Assembly: GCF_000315625.1 (NCBI RefSeq) | Contig: NW_005434554.1 | Location: 88,502-125,241 of the forward strand | Length of the DNA: 36,740 nucleotides | From: Guillardia theta CCMP2712 | Lineage: Eukaryota > Cryptophyceae > Pyrenomonadales > Geminigeraceae | Direction of reading: 5' to 3' | Shown here: in pieces, positions 20,801 through 30,530 of the stretch | Position numbering within the stretch: position 1 is the stretch's first letter | How the letters are laid out: each line of letters opens with the position of its first letter | Notes under the pieces: model-generated | Database searches by the model: none | The model's input: only the letters and a program-made list of their open reading frames with translations | What the model was told of the DNA's origin: nothing | Program-made: the position numbers and the translations under genes

Positions 20801-23800
20801 TCACGGGCCAGAACTCGCTGGAGAGCATCTACTTCACGCTCGACGGGAGCGAGCCCACGCAGTCGTCACGGCTGTACAGCGAGCCCATCACGATCTCCAA
20901 GCTTGGCCATACGACGGTGCGGGCCATCGCGAGCAAGGACGGCATGGCAGACTCCATGGTCGCAGAGGCAGAGTACGTGGTGCTGGAGCGGGTGGATGAG
21001 CCGACGATCTCGCCGTCAGCGGGCGTGTTCACGGACTCGGTGGTGGTAGAGCTCGAGACGAGCACGGCGGGGGCAGAGATCAGGTACACGCTAGACGGGA
21101 CGGCGCCGAACGCGGCCTCGCCCGAGTACAAGCAGGGGATCGAGCTGGGGCTTGGGCCGGACGGGAAGGAGGCGCACTACGTGGTGAGGGCGATAGCGAT
21201 CAAGTCCCCGGACATGGGAGACAGCTTCGAGGTCAAGTCGGGAGACATCGTCGTACAGCCGCAAGTCGAGGAGCCGGTGATCAGCCCGGACAACGCTGGG
21301 CCGTACACGGACAAGGTGCTGGTAACAATCACGTGCGGGTCAGAGGGGTCGACGATCTACTACACGACGGACGGGTCAGATCCCAGCACGAGCTCGCTGG
21401 TCTACGCGGGGGAAGGGATCATGGTGCGAGCGACGGGGACGGTGGTGAAGGCCATCGCCACAGCGCCGCACATGGCAAAGAGCAAGGTCAGCACGTCAAG
21501 CGCTTTCAGCTTGGAGGCGTCGGAGCCGACGGTGAAGCCCGACGGAGGAGTGTTCGTCGGGTCGACGAGCGTAGCGCTTGCGTGCTCCACGGCAGGGTCA
21601 ACCATCCACTACACATTGGACGGGACGGAGCCCTCTAGCGCCTCGCCGACCTACCAGGGGCCCATCAACATCGGCACGACGGGCCTTGTCATACGCGCGG
21701 TCGCGCTGCATCCGAGCCTCGAGCCCAGCCCTGTGATGTCAAGCGAGGGGTACACGATCAAGGCTGCTCCCCCGACCATGTCTCCCGACGGCGGCACCTT
21801 CACGGGGATGGCGCTTGTGCGGCTCAGCTCGTCTACAGTAGGGGCGACGTACCGTTGCACGACGGATGGGAGCGACCCGAAGGAGGATGACCCGGTGTGC
21901 GTGCTCCCGATACAGGTGGAGGCGACCGGGACGACTATCAAGGCGATCGCGGTCAAGGAAGGCTTGAGCGCGAGCGACGTGGTGACGTCGCACTCGGCGC
22001 TGGTGATCAAGTCGTCGCCGCCAAGCTTCGCGCCGGACGGGGGGCAGTTCACCAACGAGGTGAAGGTGCTGATGGACTCGACGACAGTGGGATCGAAGAT
22101 CTACTACACGCTTGACGGGAGCTCCCCGACGGAGGCCTCGGCTCTCTACACCGGAGCGATCACGGTCAGCACGACGGGAGTACAGGTACGGGCGATCGCG
22201 ATGGCGGCAGACAAGGCGCCGAGCGACGTGGCGACGAGCGGGAGCTTTCAGATAGACGCAGCAAAGCCGACCTTCTTTGCCAACGGCACTCGCTGGGCGG
22301 GGGCGCCGGAGTCAGCGGACGACTTCGTGGAGATGGCAGAGATCCACATCGCTTGCGACACGCCTGGGGCGGACATTCACTACACGCTGGACGGGTCGAG
22401 CCCCACGACGTCGTCGCTGCTGTACGAGGGTCCGTTCCTTGTCAAGAAGTACGGCGACACAACTATCCGGGCAGTGTCTGTAGCTCCGGACATGTCGACG
22501 AGCCCCATGGCGATGTCGTCAACATACGACATCATCCGCCAGGTAGCGGCACCCCAGATCGACCCTGCAGCGACAGAGCCCTTCGTCACGTCAGTCACCG
22601 TGTCCATCACGGGCCAGAACTCGCTGGAGAGCATCTACTTCACGCTCGACGGGAGCGAGCCCACGCAGTCGTCACGGCTGTACAGCGAGCCCATCACGAT
22701 CTCCAAGCTTGGCCATACGACGGTGCGGGCCATCGCGAGCAAGGACGGCATGGCAGACTCCATGGTCGCAGAGGCAGAGTACGTGGTGCTGGAGCGGGTG
22801 GATGAGCCGACGATCTCGCCGTCAGCGGGCGTGTTCACGGACTCGGTGGTGGTAGAGCTCGAGACGAGCACGGCGGGGGCAGAGATCAGGTACACGCTAG
22901 ACGGGACGGCGCCGAACGCGGCCTCGCCCGAGTACAAGCAGGGGATCGAGCTGGGGCTTGGGCCGGACGGGAAGGAGGCGCACTACGTGGTGAGGGCGAT
23001 AGCGATCAAGTCCCCGGACATGGGAGACAGCTTCGAGGTCAAGTCGGGAGACATCGTCGTACAGCCGCAAGTCGAGGAGCCAGTGATCAGCCCGGACAAT
23101 GCTGGGCCGTACACGGACAAGGTGCTGGTAACAATCACGTGCGGGTCAGAGGGGTCGACGATCTACTACACGACGGACGGGTCAGATCCCAGCACGAGCT
23201 CGCTGGTCTACGCGGGGGAAGGGATCATGGTGCGAGCGACGGGGACGGTGGTGAAGGCCATCGCCACAGCGCCGCACATGGCAAAGAGCAAGGTCAGCAC
23301 GTCAAGCGCTTTCAGCTTGGAGGCGTCGGAGCCGACGGTGAAGCCCGACGGAGGAGTGTTCGTCGGGTCGACGAGCGTAGCGCTTGCGTGCTCCACGGCA
23401 GGGTCAACCATCCACTACACATTGGACGGGACGGAGCCCTCTAGCGCCTCGCCGGCCTACCAGGGGCCCATCAACATCGGCACGACGGGCCTTGTCATAC
23501 GCGCGGTCGCGCTGCATCCGAGCCTCGAGCCCAGCCCTGTGATGTCAAGCGAGGGGTACACGATCAAGGCTGCTCCCCCGACCATGTCTCCCGACGGCGG
23601 CACCTTCACGGGGATGGCGCTTGTGCGGCTCAGCTCGTCTACAGTAGGGGCGACGTACCGTTGCACGACGGATGGGAGCGACCCGAAGGAGGATGACCCG
23701 GTGTGCGTGCTCCCGATACAGGTGGAGGCGACCGGGACGACTATCAAGGCGATCGCGGTCAAGGAAGGCTTGAGCGCGAGCGACGTGTTGACGTCGCACT

Positions 23801-26289
23801 CGGCGCTGGTGATCAAGTCGTCGCCGCCAAGCTTCGCGCCGGACGGGGGGCAGTTCACCAACGAGGTGAAGGTGCTGATGGACTCGACGACAGTGGGATC
23901 GAAGATCTACTACACGCTTGACGGGAGCTCCCCGACGGAGGCCTCGGCTCTCTACACCGGAGCGATCACGGTAAGCACGACGGGAGTACAGGTACGGGCG
24001 ATCGCGATGGCGGCAGACAAGGCGCCGAGCGACGTGGCGACGAGCGGGAGCTTTCAGATAGACGCAGCAAAGCCGACCTTCGCTGCCAACGGCACTCGCT
24101 GGGCGGGGGCGCCGGAGTCAGCGGACGACTTCGTGGAGATGGCAGAGATCCACATCGCTTGCGACACGCCTGGGGCGGACATTCACTACACGCTGGACGG
24201 GTCGAGCCCCACGACGTCGTCGCTGCTGTACGAGGGTCCGTTCCTTGTCAAGAAGTACGGCGACACAACTATCCGGGCAGTGTCTGTAGCTCCGGACATG
24301 TCGACGAGCCCCATGGCGATGTCGTCAACATACGACATCATCCGCCAGGTAGCGGCACCCCAGATCGACCCTGCAGCGACAGAGCCCTTCGTCACGTCAG
24401 TCACCGTGTCCATCACGGGCCAGAACTCGCTGGAGAGCATCTACTTCACGCTCGACGGGAGCGAGCCCACGCAGTCGTCACGGCTGTACAGCGAGCCCAT
24501 CACGATCTCCAAGCTTGGCCATACGACGGTGCGGGCCATCGCGAGCAAGGACGGCATGGCAGACTCCATGGTCGCAGAGGCAGAGTACGTGGTGCTGGAG
24601 CGGGTGGATGAGCCGACGATCTCGCCGTCAGCGGGCGTGTTCACGGACTCGGTGGTGGTAGAGCTCGAGACGAGCACGGCGGGGGCAGAGATCAGGTACA
24701 CGCTAGACGGGACGGCGCCGAACGCGGCCTCGCCCGAGTACAAGCAGGGGATCGAGCTGGGGCTTGGGCCGGACGGGAAGGAGGCGCACTACGTGGTGAG
24801 GGCGATAGCGATCAAGTCCCCGGACATGGGAGACAGCTTCGAGGTCAAGTCGGGAGACATCGTCGTACAGCCGCAAGTCGAGGAGCCGGTGATCAGCCCG
24901 GACAACGCTGGGCCGTACACGGACAAGGTGCTGGTAACAATCACGTGCGGGTCAGAGGGGTCGACGATCTACTACACGACGGACGGGTCGGAGCCATCAT
25001 CGACGTCCTCAGTTTTCACGTCACCGATCGTTCTGGCGCATTTGTTTCCAGATGTGAATCTGGTACGGGCGATAGCCACAGCGCCGCACATGGCGACGAG
25101 CAAAGAGGTTGATGCTCACTTCATCGTCAAGCACCAATCTTGCTCTCCTAGCTTCGATCTACCAGGGGGTAAGTACATTGAGGGCGACAACGTGACGATA
25201 GGCTGCGATGGACCTTATGACACGATCTACTACACTCTTGATGGATCGGAGCCAACGACATCGTCGTCGACGTATAAGGATGGAATCATCTTGTCCGTTA
25301 TCGGGAACATGCAGATCAAGGCTTTCTCCGTCACTGAGAACATGCTCGACTCCGACGTCTCCTCCTCACCCACCTATGACGTCCATCCGGACCCAAGGTG
25401 CAAAGCAGGAGAGTATGAGCCTGGAACAGGAATGGGGTAAGTCACTCTCCAGCAGCTTCCCGAGCTCTTTCTCACGATTCAGCAGGAGGTCTACGATCCC
25501 ACGATGGAGCCTGGCGGCCAGGAACTGCACCAAGTGTCCCGCAGGCGGAACAAGGTCAGCTAGTGCAGTTGGTGACTCACGTGACATGTGTGCAGTTTAC
25601 CTCAGAGCAAAGGCATCTTCTCCTGCAAGGCTGACGTCGGCTATACCGGGCCAGACGGGGGTCCCTTCGAGCCTTGCCCTGTCGGGTCCTACAAGGACAG
25701 TACAGGATCAGCTGGGATGTGCCAGGCCTGTCCAGAACTCTCGAGCACCCTCAGCAGCGCCAGCGGTTCTGCCCTGGACTGCAAGGCGGTACCAGGGGCG
25801 GAAGGGCCGGACGGAGGGCCGTTCAGGCAGTGTCCGGTGGGGACCTGGTCGGACAAGATGGGTATGGTGAAGTGCATACCCTGCCCTCCTGGCGGCACGA
25901 CCCTGTCGCCCGGCAAGCACAAGTACGAAGACTGTATCGCGCTGCCTGGTTGGACCAACGAGAAGGACTGGTCGCAGGGCCCCTTCAAGAAGTGTGCAGT
26001 CGGAAGCTACAAGTCGCTCTATGGGCCCTACCCTTGCAAGCTCTGCCCCTTCTGCAGCACTACGGAGGAGGAGGGGGCGACCAAGATCAAGCTCTGCGTC
26101 GCTGACATCGGATGCGAGGGCAAGGGGTTCGGATGGGAGCTCGGCTTCACCAAGTGCAAGCACGGTTTCTTCAAGAAGACTGTGGGGAACGGAGATTGCC
26201 CGCCATGCCAACCAGGGCAGAAGGACGGGGCCTGCGGCGGAGTGTTCACAGAGGTTGACACGAAAGAGGTGGCCGCCAAGAAAAGCTAA
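17828..26289 (+). CDS. Giant membrane-anchored LCCL / CHB_HEX_C_1-repeat / Cys-rich surface protein
   Basis: Three exons: 17828-18117, 18165-25436, 25596-26289; 2,751 residues. Residues 1-34 are hydrophilic and 35-53 form a single hydrophobic helix (signal anchor, VASVCALLLVGVIV), so most of the protein is probably extracellular or lumenal. Residues ~114-215 form an LCCL domain (YTVACPRHC, DESSICMSALGAGL). Residues ~350-2500 hold about 25 chitobiase/hexosaminidase C-terminal-type domains, each ~80-90 residues, with the signature IYYTTDGSDP or IHYTLDGTEP, preceded by one degenerate copy. Seven different domains make a 602-residue unit repeated three times plus a partial fourth. The last ~250 residues are Cys-rich, with ephrin-receptor/TNFR-like modules (GPFEPCPVGSYKD, GPFRQCPVGTWSD). 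LCCL and CHB-type domains are associated with extracellular carbohydrate- or ligand-binding proteins; the actual ligand is unknown. Confidence 0.92.
19108..24989 (+). repeat. In-frame higher-order tandem repeat, 1,806-bp unit, 3.26 copies
   Basis: Copies start at about 19108, 20914, 22720 and 24526; the last stops at 24989, where the sequence departs abruptly. The period is exactly 1,806 bp (602 codons). Differences between copies are few and mostly silent. I found three amino-acid changes: Ala to Phe near 22275 in copy 2; Thr to Ala near 23455 and Val to Leu near 23786 in copy 3. The seven ~86-residue domains inside each unit are clearly different from one another, so the array arose by recent duplication of a seven-domain block. 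Confidence 0.97.
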
Positions 26290-26311
26290 CGGAACTGAAC
26301 TTGTGACTCTG

Positions 26312-26425
26312 GATGATACTTTAACTCTTATTCTTTTGTTCAATAAGATGATGATACTTTAACTCTTATTCTTTTGTTCAATAAGATGATGATACTTTAA
26401 CTCTTATTCTTTTGTTCAATAAGAT
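26312..26425 (+). repeat. 38-bp tandem repeat, three copies, in the 3' region of the giant gene
   Basis: Units begin at 26312, 26350 and 26388 with GATGATACTTTAACTC and end with TTTTGTTCAATAAGAT. They are essentially identical and begin 23 bp after the giant gene's stop codon. Each carries CAATAA, which could serve as a polyadenylation-like signal; that is inference. Confidence 0.93.
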
Positions 26426-27147
26426 GATGATTCTTCTTCTGCTATGATGACTCGTACTGCATATTGGCCGAGATCCTGACAGCGACGATGAGGTGACAGT
26501 GATATGAGGGACTAGGAGTCGCCCGGCGTGCAAGCTTCGTCACGCCGAGTCCCCGGGCGGCCGACAGGCCGCCAACCCTTATCCTTTAAGTTACTAAGAT
26601 CAGTACGAGGACAATCAGGAGAGTCGAGGAGGCTTGACCCTGACACTGTCGCACAGGCCACACGGCGAGAAGAGAAAAGAAAGCGAGAACCAAACCTAAT
26701 CCTACCAACTGCCGCACGCGGCAATGCTGTCCCCCAAACTTAACTAGGCTGCGGAGGACAGGGAGGCCTGACTCAGTGATGCGTTTGTAAGTCGGATCAC
26801 TCAGTTGCCAGACGTCTTGCGAGGCCGAGAGGCGAGCCAGCGCTGCCGTTTCTTTGTTCGCCGAGCGATCCGCCAGCCACTGGGCCACAGGCGAAAGCGC
26901 AAGCTGCCGGCATAATCCTGCACTCAGGCGCGGTTGCCACAGTGCAAAGCCTAGTACGATGTCCTCGGATCATGTGACTTATGTCGGAAGTCCAGGACAT
27001 CCCGGAGTCCGACCGTACCGCCTCCAGTAGCCTGGCATGGCATCCCGACGGTCCGGCCGGGCCCCGGGCCCGGGGGGTCCCCCGGTTTAACTCAGCTCGC
27101 GGCCCAGCACTAGTAACTGAGTGCCCGTTGTCCGATCTGATCCTACG
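26426..27147. other. Low-repeat intergenic DNA rich in perfect hairpins, possible structured RNA or element remnant
   Basis: Unlike the rest of the window's spacer DNA this block is not simple repeat. It contains perfect or near-perfect stems: CGGCGTG/CACGCCG (26524-26547), GGCGGCC/GGCCGCC with loop GACA (26556-26573), TGCCGC/GCGGCA (26711-26724), ACTCAGTGAT/ATCACTCAGT with one mismatch (26771-26805), and CCGGGCCC/GGGCCCGG (27057-27073). Open frames on both strands lack splice context and known motifs. It could be a non-coding RNA gene, a decayed element or rDNA spacer-like DNA. I recognise none of these firmly. Confidence 0.3.
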
Positions 27148-27247
27148 GTACTGATTTTTAGATTAACTTTAAGTTGAGTAAAGAGCTCAGTGGAGGGTTC
27201 CGAAGGGCCCAGTGTACTTTACTCAAAGTTAAGTTAAAAATCAGTAC
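27148..27247. repeat. Imperfect inverted repeat (~31-36 bp arms, ~33 bp loop)
   Basis: The left arm (27148-27183) reads GTACTGATTTTTA then TTAACTTTAAGTTGAGTAAAG. The right arm (27217-27247) is its near reverse complement, ending AAAAATCAGTAC. The left arm has a five-base insertion and about two mismatches relative to the right. It is a strong cruciform or fold-back candidate, possibly a small MITE-like element or RNA hairpin. Confidence 0.85.
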
Positions 27248-27359
27248 GTTTACTAGTGTGACACGGTGACCCAATGCCACACGCAGTTACAAATCGTGAA
27301 GAGACCGTTACTGGATCCTCGTTCAAATGTCAGGGGGTCCCGATGGTTTGAAAGGAAAC

Positions 27360-27800
27360 AAAGTAAGGGTAGGGGTGCTTATTTACTAGGGGTAGGATGA
27401 CAATCAAGAACCTTTTGAGGTGGGTAGTATAGGAGACAGGGGTCAAACGGTCTAGAAGAGAGGGGTGATAAGGCGTTGATTTCTTCCGGAATACCTTTGG
27501 TGGGTCATTCGAGAATGATTAGACGGGGTGGGGTCATGACATGATGAGGGGTACAAATCTGCAGCAGTTTTCAGGAAGGGGTGGGGTACCTACAAGTTGA
27601 CAGACTGGGGTGGGGTCATGGTCCCGAAACTGTCATGGTGCACACGAAGAGACAAGAAGTTTATATATATACAGAGTGTTTTAGGGGTGGGGGTGGTTGT
27701 ACTGAAGATGCCATGATAGCAAAGGTGGGGTGTCAATAGGAAGAAAGAGGGGTGGGGTGTAATGGAGAGAGGTGATTGGGGTGGGGTTGTACGGATTCAG
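27360..27800 (+). repeat. Dispersed G-rich motif cluster (GGGGTGGGGT type)
   Basis: GGGGTGGGGT or close variants occur near 27524, 27585, 27606, 27684, 27748 and 27778, with partial versions at 27370 and 27400. They are separated by unrelated sequence of about 15-80 bp. The same motif style reappears at 14585-14670 and 30775-31090. The runs of G could form G-quadruplexes on the plus strand. No gene is seen in this stretch. Confidence 0.7.
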
Positions 27801-28102
27801 TAGTCAATCCGAAAAAGAGTGAGGAGGAAGTCAAGAAGCGAAGGCGAAGCGAGCGCTGGACGTTCTGACGCTGCTCCTGCTCCTGCTCCTGCTCCTCATC
27901 CTCCTGCTCCTGCTGCTGCTGCTGCTGCTGCTCCTGCTGCTCCACTAGCGACAGGATCACGAGCTGACGGCAATTCGAGGAAGACGGACGCCGAGGAAGC
28001 TTCGGGCTCAGATCACACGTGAAACTGTAAGCGACAGCAACACTCTCGACGTGATTCTACAGTATCTCCCGGTCCGAGGTAGCGCACAGTCAAGTGTTGG
28101 GC

Positions 28103-29314
28103 ATGGAGGCGTCCACCCCCTTGTTGTCATCCAAACCAGCATGGAGGGTGAGAATGAATCACATCGAGGGGTTTCGCTTCATTGTGTTATCTTGGATCAT
28201 CGTCTATCACTATCTTCATCTCCCCCACGGCGATTCATGGCAGTTCCGGTTGCGCTCGGGCCGTCCCCTTGATCTCTTCACAGTCATCAGCGGTTTTATC
28301 ACACACTTTGTCTGGTCGACGCGGAAAGTTGGAAGTCCAATAGAGTTCCTCAGGAAGCGTGCGAGCGGGCTAATGTTCATGTACTACTTCTCCAGCGTTC
28401 TTGCATTGTTCCTCAGGGTTTGTAATCTAGGTGCGATGGGCACTACGGCGGGAGCGATCATGTATGAGTACCTGAAGTTCATCCCAACACTCTTCGGGGT
28501 CAACGTCTGGTTCAGCGTCATCCTCCCCTTCTACGACGACAAGGAGCTGATCCCTCAACCTCTGTACCTCTTCGCTCACACCTGTTACCCTGAGAATGGC
28601 CCCCTGTGGTACATCCAGGCCCTGGCGTTCTGTTGGCTCCTTTACCCATTCTTTTCGAAAGTTCTCGAGGCCATGGATGGGGTGATGAAACCTCTTGCTC
28701 TGATGCTCTTCCTGTGGATCCTTGCTATTCTTCCTGCGATAGCGGTTGCTGCAGCTGGATCGCAAGAACGATGGATGACGTTCTTGAAAGTTTGGCCTCC
28801 CTTCATGCTGCCTTCCTTCTTTGTTGGTTGTGCGGCATGTGAACTGTACAAGCAGGCGACGTATTTGAGCTCCACCAGGGAGTACGCAAGCGTGTACAAC
28901 CTCGCAGGAGAAGCTCTTTTCATTTCAATCATCGTCGCTGTTCTCGTCTTCCCTGCAAGTGAACTTTTCAGACTCCATGGGTTCTCTCTTGTGTTCGGGG
29001 CAGTGCTGGTGTTGCTCGGGCTATCCACCTACTTCCATGACAGCTCGGTGACAGTCGGGCTGAAGCCTCTATTGGAGACATCGGTCATGGGCGAGCTGGG
29101 AAGCATCTCTTTGTGCGCCTTCACCCTTCAAGGCCCCGTCTGCCGCATCTTCACGTGGATCTTGCGCAACGGTCTGCACGAGGATCGATGGCATCTCAAC
29201 TGGATGTCGTGGGAGGAGTTTCTAGTCTACTTTGCCATCCTCTACTCGGTGGCATATTTAACGTCCATTTACTTGGACAAACCTCTTACGGCCAAGTATT
29301 TCAAACACGAATGA
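28103..29314 (+). CDS. Acyltransferase 3 family integral membrane protein
   Basis: Single-exon gene of about 403 residues from the ATG at 28103; the frame is open slightly further upstream but without an ATG. Many hydrophobic helices span the protein. The N-terminal motif GFRFIVLSWIIVYHY matches the start of the acyltransferase-3 (OafA/YrhL, NRF-6) family, where a conserved His in the first helix is implicated in acyl transfer. Other conserved-looking parts are RSGRPLDLFTVISGF, ENGPLWYIQALAFCW and the C-terminal ISLCAFTLQGPVCRIF. Members O-acylate sugars, lipids or peptides using acyl donors across a membrane; the substrate here is unknown. It is the only intronless gene of its size here besides the pseudouridine synthase, and the only plus-strand gene that directly follows another plus-strand gene. 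Confidence 0.85.
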   Translation: MEASTPLLSSKPAWRVRMNHIEGFRFIVLSWIIVYHYLHLPHGDSWQFRLRSGRPLDLFTVISGFITHFVWSTRKVGSPIEFLRKRASGLMFMYYFSSVLALFLRVCNLGAMGTTAGAIMYEYLKFIPTLFGVNVWFSVILPFYDDKELIPQPLYLFAHTCYPENGPLWYIQALAFCWLLYPFFSKVLEAMDGVMKPLALMLFLWILAILPAIAVAAAGSQERWMTFLKVWPPFMLPSFFVGCAACELYKQATYLSSTREYASVYNLAGEALFISIIVAVLVFPASELFRLHGFSLVFGAVLVLLGLSTYFHDSSVTVGLKPLLETSVMGELGSISLCAFTLQGPVCRIFTWILRNGLHEDRWHLNWMSWEEFLVYFAILYSVAYLTSIYLDKPLTAKYFKHE

Positions 29315-29422
29315 GTGAACCAAGATACCCAATCCGGTCCACGTCCCAAGGAACCTGTTTGAGACCTCTGCACGAGATCTTGACTAAGAAAGTCGCCAAG
29401 ATCTCAAGGGTTTCTCTATCCT

Positions 29423-30530
29423 TCACTCGTCCTCTTGCTCTCGGCCTTCCCGTCTTCTCTCAGTGCGGGTCTCCCCGGCCTCTTGCTCCTCCTCCTTCTT
29501 TTCTTCTGCATTCGCTTGTGTAGGTCTCATGGCACTTTTCGGTGGATAGATCGCAACAGAGAAAAAATCTCCCACCTGTCAATCTTTGTGATGCATGCAG
29601 ACAGCAGAGTGAGGTCAACCTGGTAGCGGATCTGAGCGAGAGTTTTCTGAGAGACGTCGTCATGCAGTCTACGGCCAATGGCTGTGCTGCCGATGACGTG
29701 CGAAACGAACTTTCCATTCGCGTCCGGATACAGGACCTGACGAGAGTCAGCGGAGGATAGTTAGGAGTAGCAGCAGCAGGGCACCTTAAAAGTGCACTTA
29801 GTGCCGCTCTGACGAACTTCGCGGTGAACTTGAGCGAGGAGCTCGGTCAGCTCGGCCATGGTCGCATCACGCCAGGTATGAACCCGCACCTGCACGGAAA
29901 GAGGTCGGCAAAAGCAGGAGGCACAATGTAAGCATTCGCAAACAATCAACCTCCTCGTCTGTCGGCTGTTGCTTGTAAGAGAACTCGTCGTCTCTGTGGT
30001 GCTCGCCAACTTTGCAGAAGAGTCGCAGCAGCATCGGGCACGTCTTCTCTCTGTCTACTGGCTCGATGATCTCGTCCCTCATACGAGGATTCCCCCCGAC
30101 AAATCCTCCGCGATCCCCTGGGCGTGATCTCATGTATCCCCTGCAAACTCCATCAGAATCTCCTGCACAGGGCAGCTACACCTCCACAAGGCTGCCGCAT
30201 TCTAATACCTGGGTCCCATTCCTCTCCCACGGCCCCGACCACCACGCCAGGAGTCACCGTTGTCATCATCACCGCGTCTCTCGTTCCTCCCACGATCCGC
30301 ATAATCGTCGTTTCTGCCTCCATCTCGGTCCTCGTCCCGGTCCCTCTCCCGGTCCCGTCGAGCGTCCTTGTCTTCTCCCTTGCGATCCTCCTCCCCATCC
30401 TTGTCGGCTCTGTCCTCCTTCTTGTCTGCCTCTTTTTCTTATCCTCCTTCTCCCCTCCATTCTTGTCCTCCGAGCTGTCCGCGCCCTTCTCCCCCTCCTC
30501 CTTCTTCTCCTTCTCCTTATCCTCGGCCAT
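29423..30530 (-). CDS. SAP18: SAP18 (ASAP/PSAP complex subunit) with long charged N-terminal extension
   Basis: SAP18 is a ubiquitin-fold subunit of the ASAP/PSAP complexes linked to the exon-junction complex and of Sin3-HDAC complexes; it acts in the nucleus. Minus-strand exons: 30530-30209 (internally problematic), 30140-29951, 29889-29785, 29736-29620, 29575-29423. Conserved core: PVDREKTCPMLLRLFCK, HHRDDEFSYK, RVHTWRDATMAELTELL, YPDANGKFVSHVIGSTAIGR, VGDFFSVAIYPP. The first exon encodes MAEDKEKEKKEEGEK, then in a different frame an Arg/Asp/Glu-rich and RGG-rich region (DARRDRERDRDEDRDGG, RGGRGRGRGMGP). The frames join only if a 59-bp GC-AG intron (30484-30426) is removed, or if the assembly has an indel. 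The stop lies 108 bp from the convergent acyltransferase gene. Confidence 0.85.

Noticed and set aside
19108-24989. CRISPR-like or mobile-element origin for the regular repeats
   Set aside because: The units are 1,806 bp, contiguous and in frame, with no spacers, terminal repeats or target duplications.
18165-25436. Bacterial contamination, given CHB_HEX-type domains and a 7.3-kb exon
   Set aside because: The exon is flanked by two in-phase GT-AG introns joining it to a membrane-anchor exon and a Cys-rich exon, and LCCL domains are mainly eukaryotic.
26586-26888. 100-residue minus-strand ORF with a hydrophobic C-terminal part
   Set aside because: No start context, splice partners or recognisable motif; it overlaps the hairpin-rich block better explained as non-coding.
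27733-28022. ORFs on both strands with Gln/Glu or Ala/Pro repeats just upstream of the acyltransferase
   Set aside because: They read through a CTCCTG/CTG simple repeat and do not chain in phase with the acyltransferase gene.
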